DNA from: Microglena sp. YARC
Taxonomy: Eukaryota; Chlorophyta; Chlorophyceae; Chlamydomonadales; Chlamydomonadaceae
DNA length: 64,000 bases
Direction of reading: 5' to 3'
Assembly (NCBI GenBank): GCA_022414725.1
Contig: CM039463.1
Location: 90,995,888 to 91,059,887 of the forward strand
Under the pieces are notes generated by a model that saw only the letters and a program-made list of their open reading frames with translations, was not told the origin of the DNA and did no database searches. Position 1 is the stretch's first letter, and the number at the start of each line of letters is the position of its first letter. The position numbers and the translations under genes were made by a program. Shown here in pieces: positions 11,111 to 20,740 of the stretch.

Positions 11111-13892
11111 GGGGTATGTGTTGCTGGTGATTTAATGGCATGTTGGAGTGGACCACAACAGCGTTAAGGTGCCAACACTTCCAAGCGTATGGGTGAGTGT
11201 GTGTGAGGTGGTGGGTGTGGGGAGTAGTGTGTGTGTGGGAGGGGGGGGGGGGGGGGGGGGGGGGTATGGTGTTGCTGTCATTCAATGGCATGTTGGAGTG
11301 GACCACAACAGCGTTAAGGTGCCAACACTTCCAAGCGTATGGGTGAGTGTTGGTGAGGTGTGGGGGTGTGGAGTAGTGTGTGTGTGTGGGGGGGGGGGGG
11401 GGGGATATGGCGTTGCTGATTATTCAAAGCCGTGTTGGAGTGTTCCACAATAGCTTCAAGGTGCCAACACTTCAAAGGACATGGGTGAGGTTGTGTGAGG
11501 TGGTGGGTGTGTGAGGTGGTGGGCTGTGTGTGTGGGGGGGGCGGGGGGGGGTATGGCGTTGCTGGTGATTAATGGCATGTTGGAGTGGTCCACAACAGCT
11601 TCAAGGTGCCAGCACTTCCAAGTGTATGGGTGAGTGTTGTGTGGACTAGGGTGAGGGAGTGGTGGTGGGTGGGTGCGGGGTTGCTGGTTTAATTAAAGAC
11701 GTGTTGGAGTGGACCGCAACAGGCCCAAACTCAAGTAGAAAATGCGTCAACAAAACCAAAAACAAAACAAAACAGAATGCCCCTCCTAGAACCAGATCAA
11801 GAACAAAAACGAAAGCCGATCACAACCTCGCCTCGCCTTTCCTTCACTTCTCTTTCCTTCCCTTCTCTCCCCTCTCTTCCTGTCCCTTGTGCCTTGCCTT
11901 GCCTTGCCTTGCCTTGCCTTGCCTTGCCTTGCCTTGCCTTGCCTTGCCTTGCCTGACCTCACCTCACCTCACCTCACCTCACCTTGGACAGGGAATGGCT
12001 CAGCCACAAGCTACCTGAAAAGCTATGGCCAGTTGAGCGAGATGAGCGGTGGGACAAAGAGTGGGGTGACCACAGGCAGGCACTTGTCTTCATCGGCAGG
12101 AACATGACGGCTGTTGGTAAGTCCTTCTTCCTTTTTTTTAAGGTGCCGAGGCGCGCATTGTGCGATCCTCGGACATGCTAAAATAAAACGGTGCAGTATC
12201 CCATTTAGAGACCTGCGTGCAAGGTAGACAACGACTGCCAGGAAACCACCTTGGTGATCATGGTTATCCTACCGTCAGGTTAGTCCTTCTTCCTTTGTCC
12301 TTGACACATCCCTGTGGTCTTAGTGTTTTTTGGCGGAGACCCCCTTCTGGGGGGCGGGAGCCCCCAGGGTCACCCCGTTGTCCGTTTCTTGGTTTGTTTG
12401 TGCGACCGACACACGTACGACTGAGGCAAAGCCTGACACAAGTCAGCCAATGGTCTCGAAACAAACAAAGAGCATATCCATGAAATCCAGCTGACATGAA
12501 GCGTAAACGAGGGTGGAATGGGGAGGGATGCCAAGGCAGTCGAACCAGAACACATGACAAGACGAGGGCAAAAATCGGGGCAGAAAACGACGAAACTGTA
12601 TTTGTGAATTATTATCCTTTGTATTTATCATTTGTGTCATCAATTCCGACCGATTGGCCGAGTGGTCTAAGGCGGTACGTTAAGGAATACTGTGGGGTCA
12701 ACTCGCATGTAAAGTCGTATTCCGAAAGGGCGTGGGTTCGAACCCCACATCGGTCAGAATTACCCCGACACTTTTGCCGGGATCATCTTCGCCAATTCCC
12801 ACTTTACCGACGCAGGGACCGACGGACTCAAGGCCTGTGGTACGAGTGCGGTACCGGGAAATGAACCCGAATGAATTGAAAAGAAACGGAGTGGAGGAGA
12901 GGGATTAGCCCCTACAAAACGTCTGTTCGGTGTTTGGATTATTTTGAACAACCTTGGTTATCTCTCAATGTATCATACAACGTGCTCTCCTGATGATTCC
13001 TGTTAACTAATTACATCTTATCTTTGTTGTTACATCCTAAATTCATCTTAGCGTGCCAAGTTTCCATGGCAATGGATTCTGTTGCCAACACTCTTCGCCA
13101 ATTTTCTGCGTCACTTGCGACGCTGCCTAGGACTTGTCTCGAGTCGTGTGGGCTGGGCCCTTCCGCTTCGAGCTGCAAAGGGTCGAGTGTATCCCCACAC
13201 CCTTCCGTGCCATGTCCACCCCATCTAACCCCACACCTCCCCATCCCATCCCACCCCATCCCACCCCATCCCATCCCGTCCCGTCCCACCCTACCCGACC
13301 CAACCCGACCCACCCCGACCCAAACCTACCCAAACCTACCCCAATCAATCGCTTCCAATACTATGCAATAAACACACAATACAACACAATCCAATCCTAC
13401 CCCATCTCACCTCCATCCAATCTCATTCCACCACATCAAATCCCATCAAATCCCACCCCACCCTACCCTACCCTACCCTACCCCATCCCATCCCACCTCA
13501 TCCAATCCAATCCAATCCAATAGAATATAATCTAATCCAATCCAATCCAATCCAATCCAATCCAATTCAATTCCACCCCCATCCCATCCCACCTTATCCA
13601 ATCCAATCCCACCCACCCCACCCAACCCCATCCCATCCCGCCTCTTTCAATCCGATCCAATCCAATCCAATCCAATCCAATCCAATCCAATCCAATCCCA
13701 CCTTATCCAATCCAATCCCACCCACCCGACCCCATCCCATCCCATCTCACCCTATCCCAATACGTTAATGCTGCAGAGCCTCGCCTGAGAAAAACGTTGG
13801 AAGCATGTCTGCTCACAGATGACGAGGTCTTGCTTGGTGCTGATGCGTGGGATGCTTGGGAGAACCCCTGGCGTGACTCAGTGTTGCACTAA
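2397..13892 (+). CDS. CobW/COG0523 (G3E) family GTPase, probable metal chaperone
   Basis: Exons: 2397-2571 (or 2567), 4648-4708, 5622-5771, 7194-7349, 7926-9040, 11992-12116 and 13777-13892. From exon 2 to exon 7 all phases agree (0, 0, 0, 2, 1). For intron 1 the stronger donor at 2568 breaks the frame while 2572 keeps it. Motifs in order: Walker [11 protein letters not shown], the NDM-x-x-I-N-I-D strand, the metal-binding GCICCTL, Walker B with [20 protein letters not shown], the guanine-specificity NKCDL, then the CobW C-terminal domain ([40 protein letters not shown]). Such proteins bind GTP and load or traffic metals, often zinc. About 630 residues against roughly 400 usual; the excess is low-complexity repeat in exon 5. 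The start is unsettled: ATG 2363 is open into exon 1, or an upstream exon (931-1162) is used. It could also belong to a cobalamin- or nitrile-hydratase-related subgroup. Confidence 0.88.
2572..3535 (+). repeat. Repeat R4 with (TTTA)n tails, about 7 tandem copies
   Basis: Each unit of roughly 120-165 bp begins at TGTATTGGTAGTTGGCCCCA, continues GTGCAAGCAAACGGGCTG and CACAAGGCGTACTATTTA, then a TTTA tract of variable length. The first unit starts directly at the exon 1 donor. A single dispersed copy is at 61893-61985. Three-frame openness comes from the TTTA tract. Confidence 0.85.
3610..4640 (+). repeat. Six decayed copies of the CobW GCICC exon
   Basis: Copies of the 61-bp exon 4648-4708 lie at about 3680-3730, 3848-3900, 4041-4095, 4169-4220, 4341-4395 and 4471-4520. 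They encode variants such as [23 protein letters not shown] and [10 protein letters not shown]. Some keep the acceptor context CAAGCAGG. All have changed the TLKGDLL part, so only the last copy matches the family. Each unit also carries a short repeat (GGCTACCCCTGG) related to R5. Confidence 0.85.
4641..5214. other. Intron 2 start with TTGA/CTTG microsatellite
   Basis: Apart from exon 4648-4708, this stretch holds a GATT/TTGA tract (about 4790-4890) that grades into (CTTG)n (4890-4925). No gene is seen from 4925 to 5214. Confidence 0.7.
5215..5480 (+). repeat. Repeat R3, two tandem copies
   Basis: CCTAGCGTTCCTTGAAGCTG near 5220 and CCTAGTGTTCTTTGAAGCAG near 5350 start two related units. Each ends in AGAAGCTGC...AGCTGAAAAGG-like sequence. 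Same family as 1383-1552. Confidence 0.6.
5772..6340 (+). repeat. Three decayed copies of the CobW ESTG exon with donors
   Basis: Copies of the 3' part of exon 5622-5771 lie at about 5864-5950, 6050-6153 and 6243-6334. They begin with CTCATTGAGTCTACTGG or CGCATTGAGTC and read [19 protein letters not shown]. Each ends with a donor-like CAGGTAAAG, CAGGTGGAG or CAGGTGAAG. They are separated by CATCACA-rich spacers. None keeps the exon's acceptor end. Confidence 0.88.
6341..7017. repeat. Simple repeats in intron 3
   Basis: A 20-bp unit (CACTCTGATACTTCAGATGG) repeats at 6355-6480. Looser versions with TTTTACTTTTACT follow to 6620, then ACAACACA/ATCACACA sequence to 7017. Nothing coding is seen. 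Confidence 0.8.
7018..7193 (+). repeat. Partial upstream copy of CobW exon 7194-7349 and a long G run
   Basis: At 7018-7068 the sequence ATGTAGGGCTACGTCATGGT repeats the acceptor and first 45 bases of the exon that starts at 7194, including ACCATGGTGACTGTG. It then runs into GTGTGTG and an uninterrupted G run of over 30 bases (about 7100-7136). Confidence 0.85.
7374..7765 (+). repeat. (GTAT)n tract, R5 copy and acceptor-edge copy in intron 4
   Basis: A GTAT/ATGT microsatellite (7374-7450) is followed by an R5-type short repeat (CTCCAGGGGTAGGCCAAATA, 7456-7475). Then come tandem versions of TGTGAACATGTTTGTCTGGA. At 7739-7765 the sequence CTTTTTGCATGCGAGATTGA copies the acceptor edge of the exon at 7926. 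A second edge copy lies at 7818-7836. Confidence 0.6.
7846..7889. mobile_element. Fragment of the M1 MITE family
   Basis: ACGATATCATATGATGGCAT followed by ATTGCCGTTCCCTA matches the right end of the M1 family (full copies 25456-25622 and 34292-34440). It sits just upstream of the exon 7926 acceptor, beside a copy of that acceptor's edge. Confidence 0.5.
7960..8925 (+). repeat. Three in-frame repeat insertions inside CobW exon 5
   Basis: Within exon 7926-9040, three blocks interrupt conserved CobW sequence. A repeat of ADVLPSSS type follows NKCDLLP (7960-8110). A Gly/Asp-rich block with two copies of a KQGSR..HVPETEL unit lies at 8310-8550. About six copies of a 15-residue unit around [13 protein letters not shown] lie at 8640-8910. 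They fall between helices and strands of the C-terminal domain, so they are probably exposed loops. Confidence 0.8.
9041..11650 (+). repeat. 18-copy array derived from the 3' end of CobW exon 5
   Basis: The last ~55 bases of exon 7926-9040 and its donor recur 18 more times. The core is GTGCCAACACTTCCAAGYGT followed by ATGGGTGAGTG. Cores sit near 9150, 9286, 9432, 9561, 9714, 9850, 9990, 10127, 10292, 10429, 10586, 10728, 10882, 11033, 11171, 11319, 11461 and 11608. Units are 125-165 bp; each has a GT-rich stretch and a G run of 8-35 bases. Nearly every copy retains a GTGAG donor, but none has an acceptor of its own that I can see. Confidence 0.9.
11870..11985. repeat. (GCCTT)n then (CACCT)n microsatellite
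   Basis: Pure GCCTT repeats at 11889-11953 change to ACCTC repeats up to the acceptor of the exon at 11992. The tract may serve as the polypyrimidine tract of that acceptor. Confidence 0.9.
12320..12455 (+). repeat. Dispersed repeat R2 (head part)
   Basis: Starts TTTTTTGGCGGAGAC, then a hairpin (CCCCCTTCTGGGGGG), TCACCCCGTTGTCCGTTT, TGTGCGACCGAC and AAGCCTGACAC. Other copies: 25298-25420, 29035-29262 (-), 34085-34260, 54485-54665, 57615-57830 and 63350-63560 (-). Full copies end in a second hairpin (GCGTCGC/GCGACGC) and CTAGGACTTGT. No ORF; class unknown. Confidence 0.7.
12648..12756 (+). tRNA. tRNA-Leu(AAG) with a 29-nt intron
   Basis: Acceptor stem GACCGAT (12648-12654) pairs perfectly with ATCGGTC (12749-12755), and the discriminator is A. 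D arm GCC/GGC with the A-box GGCCGAGTGGTCTAAGGC. Anticodon stem GTACG/CGTAT (one G-U pair), loop T-T-AAG-G-T. The canonical intron site after base 37 holds 12686-12714. A variable arm CC-GAAA-GG and T arm GTGGG/CCCAC with B-box GGTTCGAACCCC follow. The long variable arm and A73 fit leucine. A 7-bp pairing between 12684-12690 and 12717-12723 could form the pre-tRNA helix recognised by the splicing endonuclease. The gene lies in the sense direction in intron 6 of the CobW gene. Confidence 0.92.
12757..13190. other. Intron 6 remainder with R2 tail fragment
   Basis: Most of this stretch has no recognisable feature. 13068-13146 matches the tail of R2 (GTTGCCAACACTCTTCGCCA, then GCGTCACTTGCGACGCTGCC and TAGGACTTGTC). 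Confidence 0.5.
13190..13760. repeat. Pentanucleotide array (CCCAT)/(CCAAT)/(CCTAC)
   Basis: Variants of a CCMAT pentamer fill intron 6 up to the acceptor at 13776. All C-rich on the plus strand, so it may double as an extended polypyrimidine region. Confidence 0.9.
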
Positions 13893-15109
13893 ACTCCTGT
13901 ATGTGTATGTACGTGTGCTAGTACCATATGCATACGTATGGTATTCGCGCCCAAACTCGGAGTATGTATACAAATGCAGATATACTACTATACTAGTACT
14001 TTTGCATATATATATACATTACCTTATGTTCATGGACGTCTGTACGTATAAGTAAACTATTACCAGTCCCCAGCATGACGCAATGCTGTACTGTAACTTT
14101 CTATTAGGAGTGGCCATTCAAGTCATTCTCGGTGTCGCTGGTTTGTGTCGGAAGACCCACCTCCTGGGTTGAAATACCTTTCACAACTTAAAAATAACTT
14201 TGATTCGCTGGTTCGAGTTCCTTAGGTCAGAATAATCAACATCTTCAAAATCCATGCGATACCCATAGAAACCAGGGAGTACACTTAGCCCACGGTTTCT
14301 ATGACAGGCTATGAAATTGGTTGCGTCTCGGGACGCAGAGCTGGGGATCCTACTGAACAACCCTATTATCTACCTATCCATTGGAGTGGTTGATCACCAA
14401 ATAGTTCTTTCCCTACTTATAGTTTCAGACTTAGCTGATTTGGTTTTGTCTGATTGCATCTTTTACTAGCCTGCAGGCTTCTCGATGTCTGCCGGCAGAG
14501 TAAACATGTGAAGTATAATGTGACGATACTACCGGTACAATACACTGGGAGTACATAATGCAGCGACACGTAGGTTTAGACACTTCGAAGGCATGTCCAG
14601 GTCAGACTAAGCTTAACTCATTTGGCCAGCCAGTCCAATCCGGAGAGGGTATCAGGTTTCTCCCTAAGTACTATTTTAATTTAACGATGAACACATTATA
14701 AGCTCCCCACACGCCCACCCAGTCACCCACCCATCAGCACCAGCAGCACCACCACCACCACCATTTCATCATGTCACGGAGTCACGGTCTTATAAATTTG
14801 CTCATTGCGTATACCGGTATTCTACGAACCCGTCCTGTCTTTTCAAGTCAAGAGAATATACAGGAGGTCTGTGAATCTCATGAGAGTCTTATGCTATTAT
14901 ACATTGGGCATATCCATTCGGTCTATTTGGAGGCGATCGTAAACGATCAAAAAGGTTTTTCATGCCAGTGTTTTTACAACGCTGCCTCGTAGGGTAGGGT
15001 ATAATGACTCAAAACAGTAACTTGTAAAACCAATTAGGAGGAGCGCTACAAGAATTGTCCCCTTCGAGACTCACATGCATGTAGTGGTCTCGGAGCGTTG
15101 TCACCTGCA
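13893..15109. other. Intergenic, no gene recognised
   Basis: Lies between the CobW stop (13890-13892) and the retrotransposon. Only short ORFs are present, without family features. A CAC run is at 14735-14763. A TGTAA at 14092, the poly(A) signal in many chlorophytes, is about 200 bp past the CobW stop and could be its 3' end. Confidence 0.5.
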
Positions 15110-15449
15110 TATCAGCTTGAAATCACTCCGGTAGAGTGGACAGTAGATTAAAGCAGCGGAACAGACGCACCAATCTATACACGGAGACAAGGATAACGTT
15201 ACAGACACAGGAGACCCATAAAGGGGCACCTGTAGTGAAAGGAGACGGTAGACAGGAACCTAACAGGGTACAGATCAGACCGTAGGAGACAGGAGATCAG
15301 AACGTAGGTGACAGGAAGCTGTCACTGAGTCATCTCAAGATGACTCAGTCCCACGGGAAGCTGGCTCAGGAGAGCCGATAGTTCTAAGGGAGTACATAAG
15401 TAGTCACCAAGTCATAAAACGCGTGAGAGCACCGCTATACATGCTGATA
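15110..15449 (-). repeat. 3' LTR of the copia element
   Basis: Begins TATCAGCTTG and ends ATGCTGATA; matches 19853-20192 at 338 of 340 bases by eye. In element orientation it is the downstream LTR. Confidence 0.95.
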
Positions 15450-15842
15450 CTCCACCTATGACACAGGTGACATACAATAGTACTACTCCACCTATGGCAC
15501 TGGTGACATAGAACTATATGTAACAAATAAAAAAATAAAAAAATAAAAGAACTCCGGAAAAAAAAATCGAGAGAAACTTCAAATGAAACCCAAAGGGTGT
15601 AAGGGAAGGTATGAAGCAAGGCAAAGAACCAAAAATTTGCCAAGTGGATATAAGAGGACAACTAAATATCAAAGTCGGGTAACAACGGTATAGAAAACCC
15701 GATCCGGGAATAGGAACCTAATGCCAATCAATGATAACTTAAAGAAACTCTAAATGTAACCAAAGAAACCCTAAAATGTAACCAAAAAATCCAGAATACA
15801 TGTAACCAAAATTCTAGAATACATGTAACCAAAAAAATTGGT

Positions 15843-16850
15843 TTAAGGAGAAGCAGTCATTCCAAACATGCGAATGAAACGCCAGAACACCATAGGATCA
15901 AGGGGCTTGGTGAAGGGGTCAGCACAGTTGTCCTTAGTGTTAACATAGGCAACATCCACCTGGCCATCCTCCACCAGCTCCTGGATATAGTGATGGATGA
16001 CATCAATGTGCTTGTTGCGAGGGAGCAGCTGACAGTCATTGGCCCAGCTCAAGGACCCCAAGTTGTCACCCTGAATGGTGACCAGGTCACAAGGCAGCCC
16101 TAGATCAATTCTCAACTTTTTCAACCATTGCACCTCCCGGGCAGTCTGAGACAGGGCCTGATACTCAGCCTCACTGGAGCTAACAGCAACAGTGGGTTGC
16201 CTTTTGCTCATCCAGTTCACAAGGCAGCCCCCAGCAAGCACAGCATAGCCAGTCTGAGATCTCCTGTCAGACCCATCATCAGCAAAGGATGAGTCACTAA
16301 AGACAGTAAAAGAGAAACCAGGGCTGTGAGTGTAAGTGAGGCCCAGATGGGAATGTTCTCTCAAATACAAAAGCAAGCGCTTGGCTGCAACCCACAGGGG
16401 GGCAGTGGGTTGAGCAGAAAACCTGGACAGGTAGCTAACAGCAAAAGAAATATCAGGCCTTGTGCAGGTAGCCAGGTACAGCAAAGCCCCCACAAGAGAG
16501 AGGTACTGGCTATTAGAGGCCAGAGGTTCTCCAGGAGGATCAGTGACAGTGCACTTGGCCATGGGAACTGAAAAACTTGGCTTGGTAGCAGCAGTGAGAC
16601 CAAACTGCTCCACCAGCTCAACAATGTAGGAGTGCTGGGAGAGGTCGATCTTAACACACCTGCCGTCAGAATCAAGTGTACAAGTCATGTCCAATGAAAG
16701 GAACTGGACAGGTACACCCATTTCCTTGACTTCCCACCCAGCTGCTTCCATAGCCTTGATCAGCAAGGCATACCTATGCAGCTCACTAAAAGCACAGATA
16801 AAGTCATCCACATAGGTCAGAACATAGCTCCACCCACCAGTAGAAATCCC
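15843..16850 (-). pseudogene. Copia reverse transcriptase (C-terminal half) and RNase H
   Basis: Reads the RT catalytic motif LTYVDDFICAF, then KFxVPMAKC-like and YLATCTRPDISFAVSYLSRF sequences. RNase H follows with SDSSFADD, SSSEAEYQAL, DN and HIDVIHHYIQE residues, ending after DPFTKPL. Its frame differs from that of the RT N-terminal half: they overlap near 16850, where LYFRRD in one frame is followed by GGWSYVLTYVDD in the other. A one-base indel there breaks the polyprotein. Confidence 0.9.
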
Positions 16851-17805
16851 TCCTGAAATACAGAGCAGGTTCAGCTTTGCACATGGTAAAACCGTGGGCA
16901 ACCAAAACCTGCTTTACATCTTTGCTCCAAGCCCTGGGTGCCTGCTTCAAACCATAAAGAGATTTAATCAGCTTGCACACAAGGGGAACATTGTCAGGAC
17001 CAAGTTCATGAAAGCCCTCAGGCTGGTAACAGAACAGGTCCAGACCAGGTTCCAGCTTGGCATTCAAGAATGCAGTCTTGATGTCCAGCTGCCTCACAAA
17101 CATTTTTCTATGAGTGATGGCAGCAAGGAGCACACGAAGACCTGCTTTAGAGAAGACGGGGGCATATACATCATGGTAGTCCAGCCCAGGACGTTGCAGA
17201 AAACCACGAACTACAAAACGAGCTTTAAAACGCAAAGAACCATCAGCCCCATGTTTCTTGACAAATAACCATCTGCCAGATAGAATCCTCTGCCTAGGAG
17301 GCTGTGGAGTGAGGACCCAAGTGCCATGAGCATGGAGGGAGGCCATCTCATCCTTCATAGCCTGCAGCCAGAGATCTCTGTCAGGGTTGGTAGGTAACAT
17401 TGCAGCTTTATAAGAGAGTTCAGTAGAGGTAGAAATAAAAGCCCCCACGTACAAGCAGTGTACTTGTACATGGGCAGCGGGGATATCAGCAGTATCAGCA
17501 GTAACCGGTAATAAATCCCCCAGCGCAGCACTCATGCGTGGTTGAACAAGGCCGGCCTCCTTTGCCTCTAAATCGTCGAAGCCTGGGTACACTGGAACAC
17601 CCCAGCCATACGCAGTATCTGACCCGGACCAGTGTTCGAGGTCATCACTCACATCATCTGTGACGGCCACATCGTCGCAATGCCTGGTCCGGTATAAACC
17701 ACCAGGTATAGCAGGGGGTGAAGTGATCAACAACTCCCGCGAGCTATCCGAATAGGTGGACGGGGGGTGGCGACTAGTGGGCAGTGGACCTGTACTAGGT
17801 TCCAC
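16850..17805 (-). pseudogene. Copia reverse transcriptase N-terminal half
   Basis: Has the standard copia order: W-x-x-A-M-x-D-E-M-x-S-L, GTWVLTP, KARFVVRGF, DYHDVYAPV, VRQLDIKTAFLNA, YQPEGF and SLYGLKQAPRAW. Its upstream region (17580-17805) is acidic and low in similarity, like the linker after integrase. Confidence 0.9.
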
Positions 17806-18159
17806 TATGACCGAGGCTGTCCTAATCCTACGACTTCACCGACGAAACGTGGCGCAGAGGAAGGCCCGGCGACCCCCTGAGATTCGAATAAATTAGAGCT
17901 TGAAGGAACATCAGACTCCCCCTGGCCCAATGCCGCCGCACGCGATACAGCACCATCATTACCTGGCCTGGGACGCATCGTCATCCCATGACCAGTAAAG
18001 CGGTCAACAATCGGGTTGGTAAAGGGCCCAGGACATTGTCAGTAGTATCAAGCCCTTTACCGATGATAGCGGCAGGGGTGCGAGAAAAATACTGAGATCC
18101 ATCATAGGGAAAGAGCCCAGGGATACAGTTATAGCTAAAACTGTTCATAGAAGAGCACA
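17806..18159 (-). pseudogene. Broken integrase-RT linker
   Basis: The reading frame leaves integrase by a frameshift: VVESRDVLFYEQF, typical of the sequence after copia integrase, is in another frame and soon meets a TAG. No intact frame spans this stretch. Confidence 0.6.
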
Positions 18160-18681
18160 TCACGACTCTCTACCACCTGGCGCAACTTCGGAACCCAAAC
18201 AAAAATAACCCTTACTCACCAGAGAATACCCAACCAGTCTACCAGATAACGCCCTTTCGTCAAGCTTATTGCGCTTCTTCCCATTCACTAAGGTAACATA
18301 GCATGGGCACCCGAACACGCGCAATAACGATACATCAGGTAGAACCCCAAAGAACAACTCATAAGGAGTCTTGTCACCCTGATTAGGCAGCCGGTTGCGT
18401 AGGTAACACGCGGCGAGGAAGGCATAGGGCCAGAAGGACTTAGTGAGCTTAGACTCCAAGTGAATGCTCCTAGCTACGTTCTGAAGGACCCCATTGTACC
18501 GTTCCACAGTCGCATTCTGCTGAGCAGTGTAAGCCATGGACAATTCATGCACAGCACCAACCGATTCTAACCAATCCTCGAACCACTTCACTATAAATTC
18601 CTTAGCCCTGTCAGAACTCAAACACTTGAAACCCAAACTCACGTAGCTAAGGCATACACCTAAGGGGGGAACCAGGGGCAC
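18160..18681 (-). pseudogene. Copia integrase core (partial)
   Basis: Shows the second Asp in SSDRAKEF, the catalytic Glu in QQNATVERYNGVLQ, and the family's YLRNRLP, TPYELFFG and FGCPCYV segments. The upstream HHCC zinc region and first Asp are not in this frame. Confidence 0.85.
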
Positions 18682-19852
18682 AGGAAAACAAAGTTAGCAA
18701 CCTGTGTCGAACCACGGAACGCACCCAGGGGTCACAAGGAGCCTAAGAGAGAAAAATATCCACCAAGATATCATGCCAAAGATCCTCCATGGCCGCTGGT
18801 CTAGGGCCAGGACGGCGTCCACTTCGGCCTGTAGCATGGGCGAAGTCCGGCGCTGCGAGACCTGGGATCACAGAAGGTGGGGAAGCGTTAGGGCGAAGGC
18901 GAGATTTGAGGTATGGGAAAAAGGAGACGAGGATGAAAGTGCAGCAAGTCGCACCTGGTGCAGAAGATCGCACCAATGGCAGAAAATCGCAAATCGCAAG
19001 GGCAGAATTCGAAAATTTATCGCTAGGATGCGAAGAGCAGAGCCGAGGCATGTAAAGGTCCTAATATCCCGCCGTCGATTATCAGTCAATCCCAAGTCCC
19101 CCCCTCTATCGCTCGACTCACCCGGTTGGGGGGTAGAGGGAGCAGCACCCGAGTGGTGCTGACCATACCCCCCTGCTTCCTACCACCTCCAGAATCTCCA
19201 GGCGTAGGTCGTCCTCCTCTGGCGAACCCTACGGCAGTGCCGGCGATCCGCCAGCTTGATTGAAAAAATTCTCCAGAAGGTAGCACAGAGCCACTAGAGC
19301 GCAAGCTCATGCCAGTAGCCAACAGACGGCTGGGCAGAGCAAAGGGGGGCACAGACGACGTAGACATCAGCAGGGAGCTTGGTCGGCTTGGCAAACTCCG
19401 GTATGCAGGCAGAGCCTCAAACACCGGAGAAAGGTTAGCGACGTCAGGGACGCGAGCAGATGAAGACGGGGTATCTCCACCGATGTCCAGGCTAGTCGCC
19501 GACTTGAGTCTGCATGTCACAGTCATCTACGACAGACGGGAGGAGGCGACAGACGGCAGGGGAGGAAAAGGAAGAGAAGATGGAGGAATGACCGGGGGGG
19601 GTTACTTCCACGATGGCGGAAGGATCCTCCTCTCCGGCAGCAGAGGCCGCTGGCGCGCAGTCGTCTAGCCAATCTAGAGGAACCTGCACCCCCGTCGGGA
19701 GGATTCGTCGCATCCATTGCTCACAATGACACTGCGGATCCCACGAGCCCATGAAAACACCATTTAGTTTGGTAAGTTTCACAAGGCCGGCAGGAGGCCC
19801 TCGCGGAAGTTGCATTATCAAAGCAGTGGTAGTGATGAGGAGCCCAGTAACC
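18682..19852 (-). pseudogene. Degenerate gag-protease region and primer-binding site
   Basis: Three overlapping open stretches in different frames (18743-19051, 19086-19526, 19492-19821) lie where gag and protease should be. LWHDIL near 18765-18790 may be the remnant of the pre-integrase LWH-x-x-L motif. I could not find a zinc knuckle or a D-S/T-G protease site. The 30 bases before 19853 are the probable primer-binding site. Confidence 0.5.
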
Positions 19853-20192
19853 TATCAGCTTGAAATCACTCCGGTAGAGTGGACAGTAGATTAAAGCAGC
19901 GGAACAGACGCACCAATCTATACACGGAGACAAGGATAACGTTACAGACACAGGAGACCCATAAAGGGGCACCTGTGGTGAAAGGAGACGGTAGACAGGA
20001 ACCTAACAGGGTACAGATCAGACCGTAGGAGACAGGAGGTCAGAACGTAGGTGACAGGAAGCTGTCACTGAGTCATCTCAAGATGACTCAGTCCCACGGG
20101 AAGCTGGCTCAGGAGAGCCGATAGTTCTAAGGGAGTACATAAGTAGTCACCAAGTCATAAAACGCGTGAGAGCACCGCTATACATGCTGATA
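19853..20192 (-). repeat. 5' LTR of the copia element
   Basis: Matches 15110-15449 except CACCTGTGGTG for CACCTGTAGTG and GGAGGTCAG for GGAGATCAG. Followed directly by the target duplication CTGCA. Confidence 0.95.
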
Positions 20193-20740
20193 CTGCAGTC
20201 CCAAATGGGTCTGGGTCTGTGTCTGGGCCTGGGCCCGGGGCCTGGGCCTGGGTCACGAACTCACGACCCGACCCTATCCAACAGGGCTATCCAATATCCG
20301 ATATCCAGTAAGCGCAGTACAGCATGCGCAGTACGCTGCACGGCACCTGTGGCCCAGAGAGTCATCACTGTCCGGTCGCATTCATCGCCATACACACCTC
20401 CACTGTGCGCATCCACCACACCGCTCCCAACATGCAGCAGCAACTGCTCAAGCCATGCTCTAGAGCATCCCTGAGGTTCGTTTAACAGCTATTAAATCAC
20501 CGCCCCCTCAACTGCACGGCCCCCACGCTCGATGTAATGCGCCTTGCGACTGCGTGCACGAGGAATTCATTCGAATATACAATTGCGCACACAGCTGAGT
20601 GATGCATCGGAGGAGAGCTACTGGACCCCGCACAGCAGAGCGTTCCGCTGGAAGAAGCATTCGGGGACCCTGCGCATGTGCTATAAAAGCATGACCTGCC
20701 GGTTGCATGCACCACCCCTCTGTCGTCGACATGAACGCCT
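20193..20740. other. Intergenic sequence with GGGCCT tract
   Basis: A (GGGCCT)n-like tract at 20210-20255. The rest, to the TATA-like site at 20682, has no recognised gene. Confidence 0.5.
20682..20689 (+). promoter_or_regulatory. TATA-like box, possible TyrRS promoter
   Basis: TATAAAAG is the only good TATA box seen between the retrotransposon and the TyrRS exons. It is 1.2 kb before the first exon proposed here, so a start exon would have to lie in the repeats between them. Confidence 0.25.

Larger units (their letters stand above)
15110..20192 (-). mobile_element. Ty1/copia LTR retrotransposon, full structure, broken coding region
   Basis: Two 340-bp LTRs (15110-15449 and 19853-20192) differ at two positions. 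They are flanked by the 5-bp target duplication CTGCA (15105-15109 and 20193-20197). LTR ends are TATCAGC/GCTGATA instead of TG/CA. The coding strand is minus: integrase (18160-18681) lies before reverse transcriptase and RNase H (15843-17805), the copia order. Next to the 5' LTR the minus strand reads GGTTACTGGGCTC, which resembles the internal half-initiator-Met-tRNA primer site of Drosophila copia (inference). Frameshifts and stops interrupt the polyprotein, so the element is either dead but young, moved in trans, or affected by assembly indels. Confidence 0.95.
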
